A DNA stretch of 64,000 nt from JAAELZ01 sp965209105. Its GTDB lineage: Bacteria; Pseudomonadota; Gammaproteobacteria; Arenicellales; Poriferihabitantaceae. Below the pieces are notes generated by a model that saw only the letters and a program-made list of their open reading frames with translations, searched no databases and was not told where the DNA came from. Shown here one piece after another: positions 9,052 through 15,751 of this stretch. Each line of letters begins with the position of its first letter. Position 1 is the first letter of the stretch. Location: NCBI GenBank assembly GCA_965209105.1, contig CBDBQB010000039.1, positions 62,001 to 126,000 on the forward strand. The letters run 5' to 3'. The translations under genes were made by a program, and so were the position numbers.

Positions 9052-9337
9052 AAATATTCCTCTCTTTTCGGCACATATCACGAGCTGAAATGACACGAAT
9101 CGATGTATTATCAAAACGCAGGGTAAAGGTTATATGCAATAACCTAGAACTATTGCTTGCTCCCAATGCATGGTACCGAGCCTCATTTTGACTGTGCTTT
9201 TGGTCAGCCAAAACCAACAAGGGTTGATTAAAAAATACTTGCTCAGCTTCAAAGCGATTAACGGCATGCCTTTCTTCACTCTTTCGCTCGTTCCCAGCAT
9301 CCCAATCAAAGCCAGTAACTTGTTTCCAGTTAATCAT
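9038..9337 (-). CDS. brnT: BrnT-family ribonuclease toxin (DUF497)
   Basis: The 99-residue protein has the BrnT layout: FDWDAGNERKSEERHAVNRF at the start, a central strand with the ARYHALGAS region, and a C-terminal RVISARDMCRKER that fits the conserved RxISAR motif. BrnT folds like RelE toxins and cleaves RNA. The gene is first in a two-gene operon with the antitoxin. No ribosome site is visible. The start codon lies four bases from a perfect palindrome (9342-9360), so initiation may be leaderless or nearly so. No damage is seen. Confidence 0.88.
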   Translation of the reverse strand: MINWKQVTGFDWDAGNERKSEERHAVNRFEAEQVFFNQPLLVLADQKHSQNEARYHALGASNSSRLLHITFTLRFDNTSIRVISARDMCRKERNIYEKS

Positions 9338-9341
9338 TTAT

Positions 9342-9360
9342 GTATATTACTATAATATAC
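9342..9360. promoter_or_regulatory. Palindromic operator of the brnTA operon
   Basis: GTATATTA-CTA-TAATATAC is a perfect 8+8 palindrome with a 3-bp centre. It lies between the -10 element and the brnT start. BrnA proteins autoregulate their operon, so this is the probable repressor site. Confidence 0.7.
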
Positions 9361-9362
9361 AT

Positions 9363-9391
9363 TATATATTGCTTTGCAAACAAACTCTCAA
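9363..9391 (-). promoter_or_regulatory. Sigma-70-like promoter of brnTA
   Basis: On the minus strand, TTGAGA (9391-9386) and TATATA (9368-9363) are separated by 17 bases. Transcription would start inside the palindromic operator just downstream. Confidence 0.55.
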
Positions 9392-9657
9392 GCAATGGGT
9401 TCGAGAGTTAAAGGGATAAATGGTTAAAAAGCCCGAACAGCACGCACTCTATTTTGGTCGTTCTTAAAAGGAATTCAAGGGTAACAAAGCTTGGTTCTCA
9501 CGGAGGAGACCGTAAAAGCGAGACGGTCAATAATCAAGCTGGCTGAGGTTGTTCCCCTTGTTCTCTCGCTTACGGCACTGCTAGTATGAGCTAGGATGGT
9601 GAATTCACCTATCAATATATTGCGTATTGCGCAATAGGTTGCATCCCTCGGTTTGGT
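9392..9657. other. Non-coding gap between brnT and the DUF1566 cassette
   Basis: No gene is supported. It holds an ATCAAGCTGGCTGA repeat at 9533-9546, framed by the inverted octamers AAGCGAGA (about 9517-9524) and TCTCGCTT (about 9564-9571). The function is unknown. Confidence 0.4.
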
Positions 9658-9684
9658 CCTTTAAAGGGTAGCGTCCCCTTTAAA
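9658..9684. repeat. Left boundary repeat of the DUF1566/Avd cassette, strong hairpin
   Basis: The core forms a perfect 9-bp stem: TTTAAAGGG (9660-9668) and CCCTTTAAA (9676-9684), with loop TAGCGTC. The same element with minor changes occurs in inverted orientation at 11831-11859. It lies 30 bases beyond the stop of the DUF1566 gene, a position where DGR variable repeats often have a hairpin or cruciform. It could also act as a transcription terminator. Confidence 0.6.
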
Positions 9685-9714
9685 TTCTTTAAATTAAAAA
9701 TGAAAAACACAAAA

Positions 9715-9846
9715 TCACTGTCCGCCGCGCACTAACCGCACTGCATATTCAAAGCCACGGAAGTCATTGTCGGTGTAACCATTGTCGAAGTCAACACCCA
9801 ACGCGTTGAACCCATTGCTGGCATTCGGCGAGGCCGACCAGAAAAA
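9715..9846 (-). repeat. Candidate DGR variable repeat VR1
   Basis: The outer parts (9826-9846 and 9715-9744) are identical to those of VR2 (10677-10697 and 10560-10589). The middle (9745-9825) differs. Before the length difference, 11 codons differ only at positions one or two and keep the same third base (for example AAT/GTT, AAC/TTC, GAC/GGC). This is expected if AAC/AAT codons of a template are mutated at adenines. Confidence 0.65.
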
Positions 9847-10253
9847 ACTGTTCCCCGTATTTGGAAACACTGTTTCGTTTATAGCAGGGCTGAAACAGGC
9901 TCTTTTCAACCAGCGATACAAGCTCTTTTATGTTGGGCAAGCGCCAAACAGGAGGGCTGCTCACTGTTGAAGTAGGCTGGTTTAAGGCCAAAGCAGCGCT
10001 CCAAGTGTACGTTACTGGAACCAAAGGCACAGGCGTAGTACAAGCTGGGGCCTGTTAGGCCTTGTCGGCATTGCGCCCAAATCAGGCTGGTTTGCTTGTC
10101 GGTAACTGACCCATCACCATTAACAGTAAAGCGCGAGTCGGGAGCGGTTTGTATCATGTTAGTGTTACAGGTTTGTTCTGCAAAAGTTTGGTTAGCACAA
10201 ACAAGCAAGCTAACAACTAACAATGTAATGGGTTTGGTAAAGGCGTTTTTCAT
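9715..10253 (-). pseudogene. DUF1566 (Lcl-type) secreted protein, DGR variable-protein type, two frameshifts
   Basis: The gene starts at ATG 10253 with a signal peptide (MKNAFTKPITLLVVSLLVCA, cleavage after FAEQ). It continues with FTVNGDGSVTDKQTSLIWAQ, typical of DUF1566 proteins. The frame changes near 10015-10025 and again near 9900-9915. Following the frames gives YTWSAALALNQ, WRLPNIKELVSLVE, then FFWSASPNASNGFN and the ending AVRLVRGGQ. DUF1566 domains have a C-type-lectin-like fold and are known DGR targets. The last 44 codons match those of the gene at 10560 at both ends but differ in between. With the frameshifts it should make no full-length protein. Confidence 0.75.
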
Positions 10254-10274
10254 GGTAAGTGACTTTGTGTGTGA

Positions 10275-10526
10275 TTAATGGGCAGGGGCGTTAATAAGTG
10301 TCGTGCGCGGCTTGAGTTTAAGCCCGCACAACACGCGCTTTTTTAAACCGCCTTTCAAAAAGCCGTGTTCAAGCCGCACCAACAAACGCCAGCACTGCAA
10401 GGCAGACTTACGTAATTCAGCTCCGATAGAATATTTGTGATAACGGCTAAACCCTTTACCCACCAGTTCTACTTGCAGCAATATCTGTTGCAAAATTCGC
10501 CAAATGGGCAAGTTTTCGCGTTTCAT
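10275..10526 (-). CDS. Avd-like four-helix-bundle protein (DGR accessory), probably truncated
   Basis: The 83-residue protein begins MKRENLPIWRILQQILLQVE and continues GFSRYHKYSIGAELRKSALQ, a pattern of the bAvd/four-helix-bundle proteins encoded beside DGR reverse transcriptases. Avd binds the reverse transcriptase and the template RNA. Family members usually have 110-130 residues. After about residue 55 this one turns into a basic, unfamiliar tail, so the C-terminal helices may be lost by frameshift. It lies between the two DUF1566 genes in the same orientation, 33 bases after one and 21 before the other. The assignment is from sequence memory, not a search. Confidence 0.6.
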   Translation of the reverse strand: MKRENLPIWRILQQILLQVELVGKGFSRYHKYSIGAELRKSALQCWRLLVRLEHGFLKGGLKKRVLCGLKLKPRTTLINAPAH

Positions 10527-10559
10527 GCTTGACTAAGCCCGCAATGCAAAAAACAAAAA

Positions 10560-10697
10560 TCACTGTCCGCCGCGCACTAACCGCACTGCTCCAACATCGC
10601 CACGGTCGCTAATGCCGATGCCGGTGTTACCATTGCCGAAGTAAACACCCCACGCGAAGTCCGTATCGAAGGCAACCGGCGAGGCCGACCAGAAAAA
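10560..10697 (-). repeat. Candidate DGR variable repeat VR2
   Basis: Paired with VR1 at 9715-9846: identical outer blocks of 21 and 30 bases, with variable DNA at 10590-10676. VR2 has two extra codons (AGC GAC) relative to VR1. The encoded variable stretch is VAFDTDFAWGVYFGNGNT followed by GIGISDRGDVG. Confidence 0.65.
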
Positions 10698-11820
10698 CGA
10701 CGCCTTAGCCTGTGGAAAAAAGCCTTCATCAATCGTAGGGTTGGGAAGGTCGATTGTTTGGTAGCTAACGATGCTTTGTAGTTCAGTAACGGTGGGCATG
10801 CGCCAGTCGTTGTAGCCGCATAGGCCTGCGGCATTAACAGCCGACACAAAGCCTGCCGTGTCGCAGCTTACATCAGCGAAACAAGTTCCATCATCTTGGG
10901 TGCCATTTGCGCCGCCATTTCAGTTGCGTTGCTGTTGTACCATGTGTAGGTGTCGTCTTTATCATGCAAATCTTTTGTCACGTTATCGGTTTTCACCTCC
11001 CACATTAAACCGGTTACGTTGTCTTTTACGCAGGACCAATCAGTTTCACTAGCGACTAATGGCGCACCTGTTGACGACACCTTTAAAAAACTAAAGCCAC
11101 TGTCGCCATCTCCGTCATTGGTTGCTTGCGGGAACCCGATGATGTTATCCGCGTCGCGGCCAAAGTTACAATCTTGTCTAGCGAAGCCGACATCGGCTTC
11201 TGAACATAAAGGGTCGTTTTGGGTGGTATTTTTCCCTGTAAACTTGATACCGGTGTCGTTCAGCTTGCCGGTGGCTTTTGCAGTAACCTTACTGCCGTAT
11301 ACCGAGAGGTTATAGGCACCTTTCACAACGTTATAGGAAGTCGCTTCAACGGTGTATCGCCCTGCAGGCAAGCTGAGATATATCAAGCGTGAGCTGCGAA
11401 AATCCTCCTGTCCATTGTCATCAAACCCATCGGTATCTCCAATGAAGCACCCCCATCCTCTACCAAGTCACCATCGCGCCCCTCACCATGGCGTAGCGCC
11501 AAGTATGCATCATAGCTATTGGGGAAATCACTGATTAAGTCAATGTGCAATGCCCCGCCCGGATGCGTAAAACTGTAGTAACTTGCATGCTGGCCTGTTA
11601 CAGAGCCATCGCCTTGTTTAACCGAAGGGCATTTTGAGTCGATCGTATCAAACACCACGTCCCCCACAACCAGCGGCTTGATGCAATCATCACCCGAAAG
11701 CAAAAACGTAATCACCGGCACTATCTTTTTAGCATTGGCGCTCTGCGCTAAAGCTGGCGTATTCACCAAAACCAAACTCAGCCCCAGCACCCACATTATT
11801 TTTAGTATTTTTTGCTTCAT
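10560..11820 (-). pseudogene. PPC-like plus DUF1566 secreted protein, DGR variable-protein type, two frameshifts
   Basis: The likely start is ATG 11820 (or 11826), with a signal peptide (MKQKILKIMWVLGLSLVLVN, cleavage after ALAQ). Residues 35-170 resemble a pre-peptidase C-terminal domain (SYDAYLALRHGEGRDGDLV ... YLSLPAGRYTVEATSY). The DUF1566 domain follows (DWSCVKDNVTGLMWEVKTD; GYNDWRMPTVTELQSIV; FFWSASPVAFDTDFAWG), ending AVRLVRGGQ. The frame breaks near 11440-11455, at a G run, and near 10917, where one A appears lost. Both domains are typical of exported proteins of DGR-bearing gammaproteobacteria. The gene is longer than its partner at 9715 but shares the same 3' end. Confidence 0.75.
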
Positions 11821-11830
11821 ATTCATTTCT

Positions 11831-11859
11831 CTTAAAGGGGACGTTACCCTTCTTAAAGG
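11831..11859. repeat. Right boundary repeat of the DUF1566/Avd cassette
   Basis: On the minus strand this reads CCTTTAAGAAGGGTAACG followed by TCCCCTTTAAG. It matches the left boundary at 9658-9684 in inverted orientation with two inserted bases and two or three mismatches. It lies just upstream of the long DUF1566 gene's start. Confidence 0.6.
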
Positions 11860-11921
11860 GGTTCGAGGGATAGGATACTTAATTAAGTTCGCAAGCGCGC
11901 CGGATAATAAATATGCCATTT

Positions 11922-12491
11922 TTAAAGAGGCGTCACAACCGCGCTAAACGCATTCGAGAGTGATTCCTGCCACAAGTCTTCTATTAATTGGGTTTTCACC
12001 CGTTCAAAATCTGCGCTGTCTTGCTCACGTTCCTGATGGCTTCCAAGACGCTCGATCAGCGTATAAAACTCATCCGGCACAAAATCGTCACGCAGTCGAA
12101 TCTGCAGGACTGTTTTACCATCGCTAATCTGCCACTCGAACTGCATATCGGGATGACAGGTTTTATGCTTTGCGCAGGCGTCCGTTAATTGATAACGATT
12201 GCGCCTGACACAAGCCGTCACATAATCAATGCCGTCACGCACGCCGGGGCCAGGGTGGCCACTCAATACACTTAGATTGGCGCGATCCCATAAGCTATTC
12301 TCTGAGAGTTGTTGCGCCGCAAGCTGCATGGCGCGATAAGCGACGGCCAGCCCCCAGCCCGAGTTTCCCTGATGGAATTTTTCAGCTTGCGCGAAACTGA
12401 GCTGTAATCGGTCGCCCTGATCTAAGATGTCTAGCGTCCGATCCTGCAGGGCGAATTGCGATGCCTCAACACCCCTCTTTAATTTGGGCAT
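11922..12491 (-). CDS. FmdE-like protein at the end of the hyp cluster
   Basis: The frame of 189 residues is intact. The motifs AEKFHQGNSGWGLAVAYRAM and SGHPGPGVRDGIDYVTACV resemble the FmdE/FwdE (formylmethanofuran dehydrogenase subunit E-like) fold, followed by Cys-containing CAKHKTCHPDM. Such proteins occur in some hydrogenase clusters, where the role is not established; metal or thiol chemistry is plausible from the Cys and His residues. It is the last gene of the hypF-hypC-SIS-hypD-hypE series and one of only two undamaged ones. The start ATG 12491 follows a duplicated 20-bp sequence. The family assignment is moderately sure, the function unknown. Confidence 0.6.
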   Translation of the reverse strand: MPKLKRGVEASQFALQDRTLDILDQGDRLQLSFAQAEKFHQGNSGWGLAVAYRAMQLAAQQLSENSLWDRANLSVLSGHPGPGVRDGIDYVTACVRRNRYQLTDACAKHKTCHPDMQFEWQISDGKTVLQIRLRDDFVPDEFYTLIERLGSHQEREQDSADFERVKTQLIEDLWQESLSNAFSAVVTPL

Positions 12492-12544
12492 CAGCCAATC
12501 CTCAAGCTCAGCAGCCCTTTTTTATTTGGGCATCAGCAAATCCT
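12482..12544. repeat. Direct repeat of about 21 bp at the hypE/FmdE-like junction
   Basis: ATTTGGGCATCAGC[C/A]AATCCT occurs at 12482-12502 and 12524-12544, 42 bp apart. The first copy contains the start codon of the FmdE-like gene; the second overlaps the 3' end of hypE. It suggests a small local duplication. Confidence 0.7.
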
Positions 12545-13570
12545 TGGCAGCTGCTCCCCAAGCAGCAAATCCACAATCCGCTCACCGCCAAAGCTTGTCT
12601 GTAGGACCACCATCTTGGCGGGCTGTTCGGTGACTTCGCCGATTACGGCTGCATGCTTACCCATGCGATGACTTTGCATGGCGGCCAATACCGCGGGTGC
12701 CTGATCTGCAGGAACGACCGCCAACACCTTCCCCTCGTTGGCCAGATACAGTGGGTCGAGCCCCAGTATTTCACACATACCCCGCAACCTGATCGCGCAG
12801 CGGAATCTGCGGCTTCGTTGATCCGAATACTCACATTACTTGCCGCGGCAAACTCATTGAGGACAGTCGCAATACCCCCGCGTGTTGCATCACGTAGACA
12901 ATGCAATGTTGGACAGACACTTAACATGGTTTGGATCAAATCGTGCAGCGGCTGGCAATCACTCTCGATCGTGCTCTCTAGTCGCCAGTTCTCCTCGCGC
13001 ATCCACGATCGCTGCACCATGATCGCCGATGTGGCCATTAATCAAAATTAGATCGCCTGGGCGAGCGTTGTCTGATGCGATGTCCGATGTCCTTTGCAAT
13101 CACACCCACACCCGCGGTATTGATAAAGAGCTTATCTGCGGAACCATGATTCACTACTTTTGTATCTCCCGTTACAATGCTGACTTCCGCTTCCGTCGGC
13201 CGCCCGGCACATTGAATCAACCACGCGTTTCAAAGATTCAATGGGCAAAGCCCTCTTCGATAATAAAACCGCAGCTCAAATACAAAGGCTTTGCGCCCCC
13301 CACCGCTAAATCATTCACGGTGCCGTTGATCGCCAAGGAGCCAATATCACCGCCGGGGAAAAATAGGGGGTCTACCACATAGCTGTCGGTGGTGAAGGCC
13401 AGTCGATCACCCATGGCCGATAGAGCCCTTTAAGGGTATTCTGGGCTTGGTCTTCTAAGCCGTTCAAATAGGGGTTGGAGAAGGCCTCGACAAAAATATC
13501 TTTGATCAAATCGTGCATGGCCTTGCCCCCGCTACCATGAGATAAATTGGATCGTTTTACCTTGGTATTT
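12533..13570 (-). pseudogene. hypE: hypE, hydrogenase maturation carbamoyl-dehydratase, heavily frameshifted
   Basis: HypE dehydrates the thiocarboxamide on its own C-terminal cysteine to make the cyanide ligands of NiFe hydrogenase. Pieces can be followed in order: LSHGSGGKAMHDLIKDIFVE (about 13545), GDRLAFTTDSYVVDPLFFPG (about 13410), PIESLKRVVDSM (about 13230), GDTKVVNHGSADKLFINTAG (about 13155), LRDATRGGIATVLNEFAAAS (about 12880) and the end GERIVDLLLGEQLPRIC. The terminal PRIC with the catalytic cysteine is kept. At least five frame changes are needed, so no functional protein can be made. Genes of normal length elsewhere in the window argue against a general sequencing problem. Confidence 0.88.
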
Positions 13571-13581
13571 AGAAACCCTAT

Positions 13582-14746
13582 TCACACGCTGCTATTCGCG
13601 CTTTTCGACAAATCACGTTTGGCCAGTAATTCGGGCAAGTTGCCAAATCGATAGTAGGCAGCACACGCGCCTTCAGACGACACCATCAAGGCGCCCATAG
13701 GGTTTTCTGGCGTGCACGAGGTACCAAATATTTTACATTCCCAGGGCTTAATCACGCCCTTTAGGACTTCGCCACATTGACAAGATTTTGGGTCTGCAAT
13801 TTTCAGAGTTCGGCACGTGAAACTTCTGCTCCGCATCGTAGGCTGCGAATGGACTACGCATACGGACACCAGAATGGTCTATCGACCCCAACCCACGCCA
13901 CTCGAAAAAATCACGTATTTCGAAAACCGTATGTCAATAGCCTCTAAGCCGGGCAGATTCCCGCCTTCAGGAACGATGCGTTTATATTGATTCTCCACCT
14001 CGCAGCGTTGATCCGCTATTTGTTGAAGAACCATCCAGATCGATTGCAGTATATCCAAAGGTTCAAAACCGGTAATTACGATCGGTTTATTCATACTTGT
14101 CGCTCACAAACTGAAAAGGCTGCTCCCCCACCACCATACTGACATGACCAGGGGCTAAGAAACCATCTAAGCGCATATCAGGAGAATCGAGGATGGCTTT
14201 GATCGTGGGCACGGTGGTGATGTGATTGCAGAACAAAGTGAAGTTTTTAATGCCTTCCGTTTGCGCCTGCAGCACGGTCAGGGCGCTGCTGGGCATGGTT
14301 GTTTCAAAACCCAGCGCGAAAAAAATCACCTCACGATCTGGGTGCTTGCGCGCCAGAGACAAAGCATCTAGGGGAGAATAGACCATGCGAATATCAGCAC
14401 CTTCTGCTTTGGCCTGCAACAGGCTTTTTTTCGAACCCGGTACACGCATGGCGTCGCCAAAGGTTGTAAAGATGACGTTCGGTCGCTCCGCCAGTGCGAC
14501 ACAATCATCCACTCTGCCCATTGGTAACACACAAACGGGGCAACCCGGGCCATGAACCAACTCGAGGTTTTTGGGCAATAACTGCTCTATCCCGTAACGA
14601 AAAATGGTGTGTGTGTGACCGCCACAAAACTCCATTATCTGTAGGGGGCGATCTGCCGCAGCGGGGATGTGCTGAATCAGTTCAGCAATCTTATGCTTAA
14701 GCTGTTGGGCTTTAACTGGATCTCGAAACTCATCGACGTATTTCAT
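13582..14746 (-). pseudogene. hypD: hypD, hydrogenase maturation Fe-S scaffold, frameshifted
   Basis: HypD carries the Fe(CN)2CO group during NiFe hydrogenase assembly. The first 220 residues are intact from ATG 14746: MEFCGGHTHTIFRYG and HGPGCPVCVLPMGRVDDC hold the conserved cysteines, then FFALGFETTMP and FLAPGHVSMV. One extra base near 14095 ends the frame at SDKYE. The sequence then resumes in other frames: NKPIVITGFEPLDILQSIWM, RIVPEGGNLPGLEAID, DPKSCQCGEVLKGVIKPWEC and FGTSCTPENPMGALMVSSEG. At least three to four frame changes occur between 14095 and 13815. It is a clear pseudogene. Confidence 0.9.
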
Positions 14747-14750
14747 GGGT

Positions 14751-15445
14751 TTATTTTGGCACCTCTGCCAGTTTTCCGCGATCATCCGCTAATATTGTAT
14801 GCACCAGATCCCACACAATATGATAGCTCGCGACATGCACTTCTTGCACACGATGAATGGAGTCGGTCTCGACCACCAAGCAGTGCTCGACCAAGCCACT
14901 TGCTTGCCATTTCGCCGCCATCACCACCGGCAAAACCGAAACTTATCAAACCCATTTCCTTTGCCTTTTGATAAGCTTTTAGTAAATTTTGAGAATGGCC
15001 GCTGGTTGAAAACCCGACGATACCATCGCCTTGCCTAGCCAAGCAATCAAGCTGTCGGGAGAATACATGTTTAACGCCAACATCATTGGCGATCGCGCTG
15101 ATCATGGCATTATCCATACTCAAATTGATTGCTGCTAGCGCGGGTCGCCCTGCGGTAACGGGATGTGAAAATTCCACTGCAAAGTGTGCTGCATCGCAAC
15201 TCGATCCGCCGTTACCCATCGAGAACAATCGGTGCCCACCACGATAAACCGCTGCCATCGCCTGTGCAGCATCCACCAATGCTTGCCCATTGGTAGCATT
15301 AAAAAGGCTTGTTTAGCGTCTATGCTATGCTGCGCTTTTTGCTTAACTGATTCGATAAGGGCGTCGTTGGCCTCAACGGTGTTCTTACGCTTGCCATGTA
15401 AAAAAGGATATAGAGATTCAAGGGGCGTAGTTGGTCTTCAGGCAT
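14751..15445 (-). pseudogene. SIS-domain phosphosugar isomerase (GmhA-like) inside the hyp cluster, frameshifted
   Basis: The core SIS domain is readable (LFSMGNGGSSCDAAHFAVEF, DGIVGFSTSGHSQNLLKAYQ, FGFAGGDGGEM) and resembles sedoheptulose-7-phosphate isomerase. The frame breaks near a T run at about 15302 and again near 14915. The real C-terminus (IHRVQEVHVASYHIVWDLVH) is read in another frame up to the stop at 14751. Such SIS genes occur between hypC and hypD in some proteobacterial hydrogenase operons, where their role is unclear. The start at ATG 15445 is a guess. Confidence 0.75.
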
Positions 15446-15459
15446 TAGGCATTTGCTGC

Positions 15460-15750
15460 TTATCCACGCATCAAGTTGCTGTGTTTTGCATCTCTACGCA
15501 TCTGATCCATTAACTCCCCCATTTCATCCAAGACTGCAATGGTTTTACGCGCTTCTTCTTCGTCAATGCGGCTCATCGCAAAGCCGACGTGTATTAACAC
15601 CCAATCCCCGACACAAGACTCAAAAGGGTGTTCCTCATCGAGCACACAGGATACATTTATCTCGCGCTTAACGCCCGATACATCGACCTTGACTAAGTGC
15701 TTGTCACGATCAACAAGCTCGACAACTTGACCTGGAATGGCTAGGCACAT
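15460..15750 (-). CDS. hypC: hypC, hydrogenase maturation chaperone
   Basis: The protein has 96 residues from the ATG at 15750. It starts MCLAIPGQVVEL, with the essential Cys2 that binds the hydrogenase large subunit and HypD, and has the conserved GDWVLIHVGFAMSRIDEEEA. HypC passes the Fe(CN)2CO unit from HypD to the large subunit. It begins one base after the hypF stop, so the two were co-translated. It is the only undamaged core hyp gene here and would be non-functional without HypD, HypE and HypF unless copies exist elsewhere. Confidence 0.93.
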   Translation of the reverse strand: MCLAIPGQVVELVDRDKHLVKVDVSGVKREINVSCVLDEEHPFESCVGDWVLIHVGFAMSRIDEEEARKTIAVLDEMGELMDQMRRDAKHSNLMRG

Positions 15751-15751
15751 G

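Noticed and set aside
9517..9571. Integron attC site around the ATCAAGCTGGCTGA repeat
   Set aside because: There is an inverted octamer pair, but no R'/R'' core (GTTRRRY/RYYYAAC) in the right places and no integrase or cassette array.
9400..12500. DGR template repeat and reverse transcriptase inside the cassette
   Set aside because: No third copy of the outer VR blocks and no frame with reverse-transcriptase motifs was found in the window.
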